64,000 nt of DNA from Haladaptatus caseinilyticus. GTDB taxonomy: Archaea; Halobacteriota; Halobacteria; Halobacteriales; Haladaptataceae. The stretch covers positions 1 to 64,000 of the forward strand of contig NZ_CP111036.1 in the NCBI RefSeq assembly GCF_026248685.1, read 5' to 3'. Below, in pieces: positions 19,135 to 27,566 of this stretch. The position numbers were made by a program, and so were the translations under genes. Under the pieces are notes generated by a model that made no database searches, was not told where the DNA came from, and saw only the letters and a program-made list of their open reading frames with translations. The stretch's first letter is position 1. Each line of letters opens with the position of its first letter.

Positions 19135-20169
19135 TCAGACCCATCCTTCACGGACGAGGAGTTCCCCGTTCAGGAGGCTCGCTCCGGCGGCACCGCGAAT
19201 CGTGTTGTGGGCGAGACAGTTGTACTGGAGTCCACTCGGCGTGTCTTGTAATCCGCCGACTGCGATTTGCATGCCCCCACCGAGAGTGCGGTCGAGTCGG
19301 GGTTGCGGGCGGTCGGGGTTGTCGAACACTTCGATGAGTGGGTCCGGAGCGCTGGGGAGGTCGAGCGTCGGCGCGTCGCTGAACGCTTCGCGTGCATCGT
19401 CGATGTCGATGTGTTCGGCCGTCTCAGCCCAGACGTTCTCCAAGTGGCCATCGAGCGTCGGTACTCGGTTACAGGACGCCGACACGTTTACTTCGTGGTG
19501 GTCGATTTCGCTTCCGTCGAACGTGCCGAGGAGTTTTCGCGGTTCGGCCTCCATCTTCGACTCCTCGCCCCCGATATGCGGGATGACGTTATCGATGATC
19601 TCCATCGAAGTCACGCCGTCGTAGCCCGCGCCGGAGACCGCTTGCAGAGTCGAGACGTGTACCGTTTCCAACCCGAACCGGTCGAGGGCCGCGAGGGTTG
19701 GCACCATCGTGATGGTCGAGCAGTTCGGGTTCTTCACGAGTGCGCCGTCCCAACCTCGCTCGTCCTGTTGAACCTCGAGAAGGTCCAGATGTTCGCCGTT
19801 GACTTCGGGAATGACGAGGGGAACGTCGTCCGCCATCCGGGAGTTCGAGGAGTTCGAGGAGACGACGTACCCCGCCTCGGTGAACTGTGGTTCGACGACC
19901 TCTGCGACGCCCGAGGGAAGCGAAGAGAAGAGCAGGTCAACGTCGTCCGACACCGCTTGCGGGTCGGTCGCGCGGACTTCGATGTCGCCGACCCAGTCCG
20001 GAATCGGCGAATCGACGCGCCACTTCGCGGCCTCGCGGTAGGATTTGCCCGCGCTCTCGTCGCTCGCCGTGATCGTTACCAGTTCGAAATCGGGATGGCC
20101 GTCCAGGAGTTGAATGAATCGCTGCCCAACTGCCCCGGTGCCACCGAGGATTCCAACGTTGACACTCAT
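19135..20169 (-). CDS. asd: Aspartate-semialdehyde dehydrogenase
   Basis: Reduces aspartyl phosphate to aspartate semialdehyde with NADPH, at the branch to lysine, threonine and methionine. The 344-residue cytosolic protein has the N-terminal nucleotide-binding motif GILGGTGAVGQRFIQLL, the catalytic cysteine at about residue 150 in VKNPNCSTI, and the later motif SCNRVPTLDGH. Size and the NCST motif fit the archaeal/fungal type. It lies just downstream of rps17e on the same strand (about 67 bases), an arrangement I associate with haloarchaeal genomes. An intergenic stretch of about 270 bases follows downstream. Confidence 0.95.
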   Translation of the reverse strand: MSVNVGILGGTGAVGQRFIQLLDGHPDFELVTITASDESAGKSYREAAKWRVDSPIPDWVGDIEVRATDPQAVSDDVDLLFSSLPSGVAEVVEPQFTEAGYVVSSNSSNSRMADDVPLVIPEVNGEHLDLLEVQQDERGWDGALVKNPNCSTITMVPTLAALDRFGLETVHVSTLQAVSGAGYDGVTSMEIIDNVIPHIGGEESKMEAEPRKLLGTFDGSEIDHHEVNVSASCNRVPTLDGHLENVWAETAEHIDIDDAREAFSDAPTLDLPSAPDPLIEVFDNPDRPQPRLDRTLGGGMQIAVGGLQDTPSGLQYNCLAHNTIRGAAGASLLNGELLVREGWV

Positions 20170-20236
20170 ATGAAGATGGGTTGCAAGAGGATTCGCAAGT
20201 AGCTTTCGACGGCGTCGGTGCTTGCCGCGGAAACGA

Positions 20237-20413
20237 TTATTCTTTCTTACGGGTGACGTAGCCAGCGATTCGGTTACGGACGCCCTTCGAGTCGATGTCG
20301 GTCAGTTTCTCGACGCTATCTTTGTTCTGGTCGAAGTCCTTCGTGAATGCGGTCGGGTATCGCTCCAACAGGATGGTTCCCGTCTTCTTGACGTAGTCGG
20401 GTTTGATTGCCAT
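20237..20413 (-). CDS. rps17e: 30S ribosomal protein S17e
   Basis: Small-subunit ribosomal protein of archaea and eukaryotes. The 58-residue protein from the ATG at 20413 begins MAIKPDYVKKTGTILLERYP and continues with FTKDFDQNKDSVEKLT and RNRIAGYVTRKK, the complete S17e core. The frame extends 22 residues upstream, but these are unlike the family. It is encoded upstream of asd on the same strand, probably in one transcript. Confidence 0.95.
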   Translation of the reverse strand: MAIKPDYVKKTGTILLERYPTAFTKDFDQNKDSVEKLTDIDSKGVRNRIAGYVTRKKE

Positions 20414-20509
20414 GTCGAACTGTTGCCGGTTGCGGGTCTTAAAAGCATTCGTTCGCACTCGCCGAGCGTGAATAGCCATTGTAGCCGGTTGCGTCCGGCG
20501 TACCGAAAT

Positions 20510-20788
20510 CTACCGGCGGATTCGGAAGCCGTCTTCACCCTTTGGGTCGCCGTATTCGACTTCCACGCCGTCCACATTCGCGGCCGGACTTCCCGTGTGA
20601 CACCAGTCCACCATCTCGTCGACCGCCTCCTCGGAACCTTCGAAAACGGCCTCGACGCGGCCATCCGAGAGATTCTGCACCCAGCCATCGACATCCAATT
20701 CTCGCGCCGTGTCGCGGGTGTTCGCTCGATAGTAGACGCCCTGTACGTTTCCGGAAACGAAGACGTGTGCGCGGGTTCGGTCGGTCAT
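20510..20788 (-). CDS. acyP: Acylphosphatase
   Basis: Small cytosolic enzyme that hydrolyses acyl phosphates. The 92-residue protein has the signature VFVSGNVQGVYYRANTRD with the phosphate-binding arginine at residue 21, and the catalytic asparagine at residue 39 in GWVQNLSDGRVE. Length is typical. The ATG at 20788 is used rather than the open frame to 20836, whose extra 16 residues are atypical. Confidence 0.93.
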   Translation of the reverse strand: MTDRTRAHVFVSGNVQGVYYRANTRDTARELDVDGWVQNLSDGRVEAVFEGSEEAVDEMVDWCHTGSPAANVDGVEVEYGDPKGEDGFRIRR

Positions 20789-20844
20789 GTGAGACGGTTC
20801 TTCGTCACGCGACAAAATCGATGGGGCCGACGTCATCGACGAGG

Positions 20845-21014
20845 TCAGTCACTCGTTCGCACTTGGCTCGTCGGTCGGATGCTTGACCGCGGTTCGAACT
20901 TCGCTTTTCGTGAGTCCGAGTTCGTCGTAGACGAAGGTTCGAAGCGCGTCGATGCTAACCAAGAACGGCGACGATACGGCCGGTACCGATCCCGAAGAAC
21001 CCCGCGGCCATATC
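20845..21014 (-). pseudogene. Possible frameshifted small membrane-type gene
   Basis: A minus-strand ATG at 21014 opens MAAGFFGIGTGRIVAVLG and then meets TAG. In the next frame, starting almost at that stop, a fluent haloarchaeal-looking sequence continues, VSIDALRTFVYDELGLTKSE and further to a TGA at about 20849. One frame change near 20960 would join a short hydrophobic N-terminus to this helical C-terminus to give a protein of about 55 residues. It could be a decayed gene, a sequencing error, or two unrelated frames. No family name is offered. Confidence 0.35.
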
Positions 21015-21056
21015 CTACCGCTAGACGATATGTGAATATACCATTCGACGGGCAGG

Positions 21057-21938
21057 TTAGCTCCGCAAATAGTGGAACACGTACGTCTGTGCGTATCCGG
21101 CGTACTCGTTTCCGAACTGCTCCCGAATCGCCCGCGAGGTTTTCGTGTACGACCCCTGCTCGCAGTGGGGATACCGTTCTTCGATCGCGCTTTGAATCCA
21201 CGTGTCGAGTGGCACCGCTTCGAGGTAGCCGAGCGAAAAGAGTAGAACACAGTCGGCTACTTTGTCGCCGACGCCGACGAACACTTGCATGGCGTCGCGA
21301 GCATCCTCGTACTTCATCCCTCGAACGTCCGTCGCCGAGGCCTCACCGGATGCGACGAGTTGCGCGGTCTTTCGGACGTATGGCGCGCGATAGCCGAGGT
21401 TGAGGTCACGCAGGTCGTCTTCGGTGGCAGTCGCCAGCTGTTCGGGTGTCGGGAACTGGTGGTACGTCTTTCCGTCGAAATCGATCGTGTCACCGAACTC
21501 ACGGGCGAGCGCTGTCTGCATGCCGTAGATCCGACTCACGCGCATCTGCGCCGAGCAGATGAACGAGACGAGACACGGAAAGAACGGGTCGCGGACGATT
21601 CGCATTCCACGGTACTCCTCGCAAGCCGACTCGACCAGCGGATCGGCAGGAGTTCGATTCACGATGGCGTCCAAATCGTCGTCGAGACGGAGCAGGTCGA
21701 ACAGCAGCGGTTCGGCGTCGGCAGTCGCTTTCCATTCGATTTGGCCATCCCGTTGGCGCGCGCGAACGACGTCGCCATCCACGACGGTGTAGTACCACGC
21801 ATCGCCGCCGTAGGCGTGGGTCGTTTCGTACATTCGCCCGTCCTCGCGCCGCCAGAGGTAGCTCTGTCCGCTTTCGACGGTCGATTGCAGGTCGAACCCA
21901 CCCGAAAGGTCGGCGACGGGTATCGAACCGGTTTCCAT
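21057..21938 (-). CDS. OGG1/AlkA-type DNA glycosylase-lyase (HhH-GPD)
   Basis: Base-excision repair enzyme, likely acting on 8-oxoguanine or alkylated purines. The 293-residue protein from the ATG at 21938 has an N-terminal beta domain (FDLQSTVESGQSYLWRR, like the OGG1 N-domain). An HhH-GPD core follows with FVGVGDKVADCVLLFSLGYL and AVPLDTWIQ. The lysine at about 226 matches the OGG1 catalytic lysine and the aspartate at about 245 matches the conserved catalytic aspartate. It is therefore expected to be bifunctional (glycosylase plus lyase). Length is similar to eukaryotic-type OGG1. It is followed upstream on the same strand by a dipeptidase gene about 70 bases away. Confidence 0.9.
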   Translation of the reverse strand: METGSIPVADLSGGFDLQSTVESGQSYLWRREDGRMYETTHAYGGDAWYYTVVDGDVVRARQRDGQIEWKATADAEPLLFDLLRLDDDLDAIVNRTPADPLVESACEEYRGMRIVRDPFFPCLVSFICSAQMRVSRIYGMQTALAREFGDTIDFDGKTYHQFPTPEQLATATEDDLRDLNLGYRAPYVRKTAQLVASGEASATDVRGMKYEDARDAMQVFVGVGDKVADCVLLFSLGYLEAVPLDTWIQSAIEERYPHCEQGSYTKTSRAIREQFGNEYAGYAQTYVFHYLRS

Positions 21939-22006
21939 TAGCCGGTGATTGGAGCGCGAGGGAGCAAGTCTTTCGATTCGCGGATTGGGGATTCGACGGT
22001 TCCACT

Positions 22007-23071
22007 TCACCACGTTTCCGCGAGTACGCGCCGCCAGTTTCCGCGGGTTATTTTCTCGATAGCTTCGTCGCCAAATCCACGCTCCCGAAGGCCGTTTACT
22101 ATCACCCGGAGACCGGTTACGTCGCCAACTGCATCCGGAATCCTCGCGCCATCGAAATCCGAGCCGAACACAACGTGTTCGATTCCCACGAAATCCGACA
22201 CGTACTCGATGTGGTCAACGATGGTTTCGGCGGTGATTTCGGCGTCCGGGTCAGGGTCGTCGGCCAATCCCGGCTCGTGGAACGTGATTCCCACGACGCC
22301 ACCGGATTCGGCCACGGTGACCAACTGTTCGTCGGTTAGGTTCCGGGAGTGTGGACACAGTTCGTGAACGCCGGAATGGGAGACGACGAGTGGTGTATCG
22401 GTCAACTCGGCGACGTCCCAGAACCCTTGCTCGGTCATGTGTGCACAATCGACCACGATCCCGCGGTCTTCACATGCTTGGACGAGGTCACGTCCCGCGC
22501 CCGTGAGTCCGGAACCGGTATCCGGGTTCCCTGGATAGCGCGATTGAACGCCGTCACCGAAGGCGTTCGGACGACTCCACACAGGGCCGATGGAACGAAC
22601 TCCTGCCGAATACAGAAAGTCGAGATTGGCGAGATCCGGTGCGACACCAGCCGCGCCTTCGAGATGTGGAATCGCGCCGAGGATGTCCGACTCGAGACAG
22701 ACATCGAGGTCGGACAGCGTCCGAATCACGCGAAAGCCATCGACCTCGTGTGCGAGTCGGGAGAGCAGTTCGAGCGTTCGATACGTGACCGCTCGTGCGT
22801 CATCGTGGGAGACGGCATTCGGAAGGGGATGTTCGTACCCGTCTGCCGTCGAAATGGGGTCATGTTCCTCACTGCTCAGGACGAACACCGCAAAAAATCC
22901 GGCAGCGAGTCCCGCTTCGTGGGCGGATGGAAGATCGATGTGGATGTCTTCACATCCGTCGGTAAACGCGGCTAGTGGGTTTTCCGTCTCCAGCAACCGT
23001 AAGAGAGTATCGTTGTGGCCGTCGATAATCGACGCGTCGATCATTGCAGGGGATGTGTCCGAAAACGACAT
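22007..23071 (-). CDS. Membrane dipeptidase-like peptidase, family M19
   Basis: Zinc dipeptidase of the renal dipeptidase family. The 354-residue protein shows the amidohydrolase-type metal site: DGHNDTLLRLL near the N-terminus, an acid in the middle (IPHLEGAAGV), and histidines in VDCAHMTEQGFWDV and VVSHSGVHELCPHSRNLTDE. Later come FGSDFDGAR and the closing GNWRRVLAE. Despite the family name, no signal peptide is visible, so it is probably cytosolic. It may cleave D- or L-dipeptides; the substrate cannot be read from sequence. The start at 23071 is ATG; another ATG lies nine codons in. Confidence 0.92.
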   Translation of the reverse strand: MSFSDTSPAMIDASIIDGHNDTLLRLLETENPLAAFTDGCEDIHIDLPSAHEAGLAAGFFAVFVLSSEEHDPISTADGYEHPLPNAVSHDDARAVTYRTLELLSRLAHEVDGFRVIRTLSDLDVCLESDILGAIPHLEGAAGVAPDLANLDFLYSAGVRSIGPVWSRPNAFGDGVQSRYPGNPDTGSGLTGAGRDLVQACEDRGIVVDCAHMTEQGFWDVAELTDTPLVVSHSGVHELCPHSRNLTDEQLVTVAESGGVVGITFHEPGLADDPDPDAEITAETIVDHIEYVSDFVGIEHVVFGSDFDGARIPDAVGDVTGLRVIVNGLRERGFGDEAIEKITRGNWRRVLAETW

Positions 23072-23149
23072 AAGTGCTTTCGATATGTGTCAAAATTCCT
23101 ATATAGGGCGAAAATTCATACTACTGGCTGTGTAACTGTCTTTGGGATC

Positions 23150-23602
23150 ATGAACTGCAGAGTTGTCGTCGAAGCCGCGATCCCGGTGTACGACGTTTCG
23201 ACGCCGGATGAAGCGGTGCGGATCGCCATCTCGAAAACTGGCGAGTTGCTGAACCCGGATCTGAACTACGTCGAGATCAACATGGGCGAACGGACCTCGC
23301 CATCCGGTGAGGAACTCCCTCCGGCGTTCATCGCCGCGGACGAGGCGCTCGTGGCGTTGGAACTGGAGATGACCGTGTTCAACGTCGAGCGTGAGGAACA
23401 CGCTTCACGCATCGCTCGCAAGGAAATCGGCCAACGACTGGAAAACATTCCGCTCACCGTCCTCGATGTCAAAGTGCTCGAAGACGAGGACGACGGGGAG
23501 GAAGAATCGGAGGCCGAAAAAAGCGAGTCCGACGAGGGAAACGATGAGGATTCGACCGAAGAGGACGACGTATTGCCGGAGTTCGAAGACCTCGTCGAAT
23601 AA
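23150..23602 (+). CDS. UPF0212 (DUF555) family protein
   Basis: The 150-residue archaeal protein of unknown function begins MNCRVVVEAAIPVYDVSTPD and contains DEAVRIAISKTGELLNPDLN and SGEELPPAFIAADEALV, a pattern I recognise as the archaeal UPF0212 family. The last about 45 residues are an unusually acidic Glu/Asp/Ser tail. The ATG at 23150 is chosen; the upstream open frame is cysteine- and arginine-rich and not coding in character. It is divergent from the M19 peptidase with a short AT-rich spacer. Confidence 0.8.
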   Translation: MNCRVVVEAAIPVYDVSTPDEAVRIAISKTGELLNPDLNYVEINMGERTSPSGEELPPAFIAADEALVALELEMTVFNVEREEHASRIARKEIGQRLENIPLTVLDVKVLEDEDDGEEESEAEKSESDEGNDEDSTEEDDVLPEFEDLVE

Positions 23603-24099
23603 TCGCGTCGGTTCGCGTTGATACACCGGGTCATCGTCAGGATCGGGGTTGCGTGCGCTCCAAAGAGATTTGTAGGTCAGGTTCGAGTCAGGTTTTTGTG
23701 AAGATGAGCTCGTGTGTTCCGAGAACGACAGCGTGAACGCTCCGACTCAGGAAACAGAGCCAGGCACCGATAGTACCCTTCCCTCCAGAGCCGAGGGACG
23801 TTCGATTTTCGGTGGTTCTCATTCGATCAGGCCATCCCCGACTGGCCGTGTTTCGGGCGCAATACGTCTTTTCGAACGCGATAGCAAACGGATTCAACCA
23901 CTCGATGGACGACCACTCAGCATTCGTCCGTCAGTTGCTTCACCCGTGGCTTCCCCCGAGAAGTGTCAAACGGGACTGCCACATTCTCGTATCATGATCG
24001 TGTCCCGCCGCCACGTCCGTTTTATTTTTTGACACTGTCTGGAGTTTGAAACCGCGAGAGGTCATAAACGATAACCCGGATGACAACCAACGAGTGAGT
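23603..24099. other. Intergenic region with no supported gene
   Basis: About 500 bases between the UPF0212 gene and a small ribbon-helix-helix gene. Short frames exist on both strands (69 residues minus, 61 residues plus starting with GTG), but none shows a known family or a credible start. The right part (24020-24050) contains a short T-run, TTTTATTTTTTG, which could end a plus-strand transcript. Possible relics cannot be excluded. Confidence 0.4.
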
Positions 24100-24309
24100 A
24101 TGACGGATTATACGACGGTTTCCATCCCGAAGGACCTAGCCGACCGTATCGAGGAGACTATCGAGGGGACGAGTTTTTCCAGTACCAGTGACCTCGTCCG
24201 ATTCCTCTTGCGGAGTATCGTCATCCAACACCAGCGACAGGGGCGATTGACGGAGTCCGAATTCACCGAGATCACCGATCAGCTACGTGAGTTGGGGTAT
24301 CTAGAGTAG
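24100..24309 (+). CDS. Ribbon-helix-helix (CopG/Arc-like) DNA-binding protein
   Basis: The 69-residue protein begins MTDYTTVSIPKDLADRIEET and continues SFSSTSDLVRFLLRSIVIQH, the classical N-terminal beta strand plus two helices of a ribbon-helix-helix repressor. It is expected to dimerise and bind DNA; no toxin partner is adjacent on the same strand. The ATG at 24100 was selected because the strand begins two residues later. Its stop overlaps the 3' end of the convergent gene by nine bases. Confidence 0.8.
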   Translation: MTDYTTVSIPKDLADRIEETIEGTSFSSTSDLVRFLLRSIVIQHQRQGRLTESEFTEITDQLRELGYLE

Positions 24310-24711
24310 TTCTGCGGGAGGTTCCGCATCGACAACGATCAACTCCTGTTTTCGACCCGCCCTGTCGAATGCTGCGAGCATATCCGTCGTCCACGGTGGT
24401 ACCGCGATCAGCATGATTTCGTGCAGCTTGTCCGTTCGTGCGACTTCGAGACGGCCTTGTGGATGCGAGATGAATCGACCTTGTGTCTGTCCGGCAGGAA
24501 TGGAAAGGTCCATCCCGAAGACAGCACTGACCGCCCCGCCCGTGTTCGGTGGATAAAAGTGCGTAAACACGGGTGTTTCCGAAGGGAGTTCCTCTTCGCC
24601 ACGCAACTTTCCTGCGGATGTCACCGCGAGCGAAACGGTTACCATCTCCGGTTCGGCATCCGACGCCAGTTCGAGGAGTGCATCCCTCAATCCACGAGTA
24701 ACGAAGACCAC
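24301..24711 (-). CDS. Conserved haloarchaeal protein of unknown function
   Basis: The 136-residue cytosolic protein starts with GTG at 24711, with GGGAGGTG directly in front as a strong ribosome-binding site. Features include FVTRGLRDALLELA at the start, TPVFTHFYPPNTGGAVSAVF in the middle and FISHPQGRLEV. The histidine residues and the SHPQG motif faintly recall JAB/MPN metallopeptidases, but the HxHP...D set is not intact, so I do not assign that function. It is convergent with the ribbon-helix-helix gene. Confidence 0.65.
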   Translation of the reverse strand: MVFVTRGLRDALLELASDAEPEMVTVSLAVTSAGKLRGEEELPSETPVFTHFYPPNTGGAVSAVFGMDLSIPAGQTQGRFISHPQGRLEVARTDKLHEIMLIAVPPWTTDMLAAFDRAGRKQELIVVDAEPPAELL

Positions 24712-24863
24712 ACCTCCCTTTCGTGTCGGGGTAAAATAACATCATCGAATTAATGACATTCCTCTGACACACAATCTGTGACAAATACTGTACAAACTCC
24801 GATAAACCAACTGGACCCGTCGGGAGGAATATTTCTTAGTCTATTATAGAATTATCGAATTTT

Positions 24864-24980
24864 ATGATGGTTGTATACGATCTCACCACCTACCTCGAAG
24901 GGTATTCCACAATGATCGGCGTGCTGTCCACTATCGTTTCCATACTGTCACAGACGGGCAATGTAATACGGGCGTTGTAA
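24864..24980 (+). CDS. Possible 38-residue hydrophobic peptide
   Basis: Short open frame in an otherwise empty 344-base gap. It begins MMVVYDLTTYLEGYSTMIGV and continues LSTIVSILSQTGNVIRAL, making a peptide that could form one amphipathic or membrane helix. Upstream DNA is AT-rich with TATA-like elements (about 24829-24850) and a GGAGG at 24822-24826, which lies too far away to be its ribosome site. No homologue is known to me. It may be a small membrane peptide or a chance frame. Confidence 0.35.
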   Translation: MMVVYDLTTYLEGYSTMIGVLSTIVSILSQTGNVIRAL

Positions 24981-25055
24981 CAGGCGTGTGGGGCAGTGGC
25001 ACGACGATTTCGATCGATTATAAAACGGTATCGAGTATTTGTAACATTCACGCAA

Positions 25056-25730
25056 CTAGAGCGGTGAGAGGCGACGAACTGTCGAAGCTAACAACGAAGG
25101 GTACCGTCGGCGGGAACCATCGAGGGTGTCGGCGAGCGTTACTGCGGCGTCGTCGAACACACCTGCTCCGTGACCGACGAGGATTCGTTCGGGCGTCAGT
25201 CCACGGAGTTCGTTCGGTGGCAGGAGTCGAACCATCGGATGGACACCAAGTCGTTCGCGACCTGTCCGGAAGTATTCGGCAGTGCCGACGGATTCGGGAA
25301 CGACGAGCGTTCCGGTCGTCTCGTCGTACAGTCCTGCCTCCTGCCACGCCGGGTTGTCGAACAGTTTGAGCACTCGAAAGTCGGTGTCGGCGAGGGTTCG
25401 TTCGAATCGCCGAACCGGAATCCCGCTCACGCTCCGTCGCACCCACGTCGGCAGATAGAGCGGTACTTCGTGTCTGCGGGCGATCTCCTCCGCATCGCGC
25501 ATATGCCGGTCGAGAAGGACAACCACGCCGGCAACGTCGCCGAAATCGGCAAGCAAATCGTCGAGTTCCGATGCATCCACCGGGTCGATTATCCAGAGGT
25601 CGCCATCGTGAACGAGGGCATGACTCGCCCGTTGCATCGTCTCGTCCGGATGCGCCATCCACCCGACACCACCGTCCCATCTGTCGATTTCACGGAATCC
25701 CTCCGAAGTGTGGGTTTCTTTGAGCGGCAT
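25056..25730 (-). CDS. Metallo-beta-lactamase-fold-like protein, degenerate metal site
   Basis: 224 residues from the ATG at 25730 (MPLKETHTSEG). The layout resembles the beta-lactamase fold: ALVHDGDLWIIDPVDASELD, then VVVLLDRHMRDAEEIARRHE in place of the usual HxHxDH, later GTLVVPESVGTAEYF and ILVGHGAGVFDD. Because the HxHxDH motif is reduced to DRHMRDAEE, metal binding and catalysis are doubtful. It is a common haloarchaeal type. It is divergent from the glyoxalase-like gene. Confidence 0.7.
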   Translation of the reverse strand: MPLKETHTSEGFREIDRWDGGVGWMAHPDETMQRASHALVHDGDLWIIDPVDASELDDLLADFGDVAGVVVLLDRHMRDAEEIARRHEVPLYLPTWVRRSVSGIPVRRFERTLADTDFRVLKLFDNPAWQEAGLYDETTGTLVVPESVGTAEYFRTGRERLGVHPMVRLLPPNELRGLTPERILVGHGAGVFDDAAVTLADTLDGSRRRYPSLLASTVRRLSPL

Positions 25731-25862
25731 ACCCAACTGTAGCGCCGCGCGAGGCTTAAATCGACGGGGCGATACGTTTGGCAGGGACAGGTTCGGACGG
25801 TTATTCGCGGCTCGACTACGTCAGGGCGACGTTTTAAGCGCCGCCGCTGTGTATTCGGGACT

Positions 25863-26555
25863 ATGCTCTCGGGTCTCCGCTGGCTTGCACTGGAAGTGAA
25901 GTATCTCGACCGGGCACGGGAATTTTACGAGACGTATCTCGATCTCTCGGTTCGGGAGGCCAACGAGCAGGAGGTCGTTTTCGATGTGGGGGAGCATACG
26001 CTCGTCCTGCGTAAACCGCATGGTATCCCTCGCGGCGGGGTTCACACTCACTACGCCTTTTCAACTCCGGAAGCGCGCTACGACGACTGGCACGACCGAC
26101 TCGTCCCCGAGTTCGACCTCGTGGAGCACGATTTTGGGTCGGCACGATCGCTGTACTTTTACGACCCGGACGGCAACTGCGTCGAGATCGGTGGCACGGA
26201 TACGGACGGTGATGACATCACGGGTATCTTCGAAATCGTCCTCGAAGTCGAAACCCTCGAGCGAGCCGAGCGATTTTACACCGACCTCGGATTTGAGACG
26301 TACAATCGAGGGGGGGACCGAAAACGGGTCCGGATGAGCGGCCCATTCGACCTCGAACTCTGGGAACCACAGCTCGGCATCGCAGACGCCAGAGGCGGCC
26401 TTCACGTCGATATCGGGTTTATCGCTGACGACCCGATAGCGGTGAAAGAGTCAGTGGAGGAACGTTCGTGCGTGGTCGAATCGGTCGATTCCGGGATACG
26501 AGTTCGCGACCCGGATGGCCATTATTTGACGTTTCTGTCCATCGATTCCGCGTAA
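25863..26555 (+). CDS. VOC (glyoxalase/dioxygenase) superfamily protein, two domains
   Basis: The 230-residue protein has two vicinal-oxygen-chelate modules, about 1-115 and 120-230. The first contains WLALEVKYLDRAREFYETYL, then LYFYDPDGNCVEIGG; the second contains IVLEVETLERAERFYTDLGF and ends VRDPDGHYLTFL. The arrangement matches ring-cleaving dioxygenase or lyase relatives. Putative metal ligands are the histidine of the HTHYAF segment and the glutamate of CVEIGG. Substrate unknown. Its 3' end overlaps the convergent regulator by 34 bases. Confidence 0.85.
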   Translation: MLSGLRWLALEVKYLDRAREFYETYLDLSVREANEQEVVFDVGEHTLVLRKPHGIPRGGVHTHYAFSTPEARYDDWHDRLVPEFDLVEHDFGSARSLYFYDPDGNCVEIGGTDTDGDDITGIFEIVLEVETLERAERFYTDLGFETYNRGGDRKRVRMSGPFDLELWEPQLGIADARGGLHVDIGFIADDPIAVKESVEERSCVVESVDSGIRVRDPDGHYLTFLSIDSA

Positions 26556-27319
26556 GCAGTCACGCATTCGGCGCTCGTCCAAACGTGTTCGAACAGTTTC
26601 GTTCCCCAGCGACGGGCGCGCTCCGATTCGGCGACGAACTCCGTCTGTACGTCGTACGACCCGTCCAGGTGCGGAAGCGAAAGCAGAAGGCTTTCATCGG
26701 TCACCGTGAGTGCGAACGCCACATCCGCCACGCGAACGTCGATCCGGTCGTCTTCGTCCCGGTTGAATGTCGTATCCGTCAGTAAGTCCGCGAGGACGCT
26801 TTTTCCCAATACGAGACGGGGATCGTCGCAGTTGTCGACGAACGCGTCCGATAGCCGTTCGCTGAAAATCGGCGCGATGACGGAAGGGTTAGACGCGGAT
26901 TGAAGTCGCTTTTCGACCTCGCGGACGGCGCGCGAGGGTTGCGTATCGGTCGCTCGGATGATTTCACCATCCGAGAGAGCGGCCAACTGTGAGCGAAACG
27001 GCTCAGGGAGGGCGGTAACGTCGTGATTCTGCCAGTAATCGGTATCCATCTGAAGAACACGTTCCGTCGCTCGTTGCTGACGAATGAGGTCGGCGACGAC
27101 CGATCCTGTACCCGTTACTGCCCAGCGTTTCGTTTTCGGCACGTAGATCAGACCGCGGTTTTCCAATTCAGTCAGGGCGTTGTACACTGCCGACTCGCTT
27201 GCGAGGTTTTGGTTCAGCAGTGCCTGTGTCGAGTTGTGACCGTCGAAAACGGCCAACAGTACGTCAGTTCGTGCCCCCGAACGAAGGACGTACTCGACGA
27301 AGGGCCGTGTTTTCTCCAT
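26522..27319 (-). CDS. Winged-helix transcriptional regulator (FilR1-type C-terminal domain)
   Basis: The 265-residue protein has an N-terminal helix-turn-helix (about 10-75: RTDVLLAVFDGHNSTQALLN, then SAVYNALTELENRGLIYVPK). A C-terminal sensor region (about 110-250) resembles the haloarchaeal/methanogen regulator fold, with VREVEKRLQSASNPSVIAPI. It is probably a cytosolic repressor or activator, ligand unknown. It starts at the ATG 27319. A 3' overlap with the VOC gene (26522-26555) makes antisense effects possible. The region upstream is AT-rich with TATA-like motifs. Confidence 0.8.
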   Translation of the reverse strand: MEKTRPFVEYVLRSGARTDVLLAVFDGHNSTQALLNQNLASESAVYNALTELENRGLIYVPKTKRWAVTGTGSVVADLIRQQRATERVLQMDTDYWQNHDVTALPEPFRSQLAALSDGEIIRATDTQPSRAVREVEKRLQSASNPSVIAPIFSERLSDAFVDNCDDPRLVLGKSVLADLLTDTTFNRDEDDRIDVRVADVAFALTVTDESLLLSLPHLDGSYDVQTEFVAESERARRWGTKLFEHVWTSAECVTAYAESMDRNVK

Positions 27320-27566
27320 GGCGACAGATATCGATTATTTCGCTCGGTTCTTTTTGCTATCGTTCTCCTGGCGCCAGCTATCACATTACAAACTATTTGG
27401 ATTAGTCTATTCTGTTTGCAAATTTCCTAGAAATGGAATGGAATTTTTATATATCTCTAAACGTTTCTATGAGCCGGGCCCCCTGTGGCCCCCGCTGACG
27501 TCTTTCGGGTACGAATCACGACGATAGTTACAAACTGTCCCCGAACCTCCATCAGCCCGGAGTACT

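Noticed and set aside
20222-21403. A 393-codon plus-strand frame.
   Set aside because: It runs antisense through S17e, acylphosphatase and part of the glycosylase, all firmly identified on the minus strand.
23603-24099. Short frames on both strands as possible transposase or repressor relics.
   Set aside because: None gives a recognisable motif longer than a few residues; decay cannot be shown.
27430-27540. TATA-like TTTTTATATAT at about 27447 followed by a GC-rich segment, considered as a small RNA.
   Set aside because: No stable fold, known RNA motif or T-run terminator could be made out by eye.
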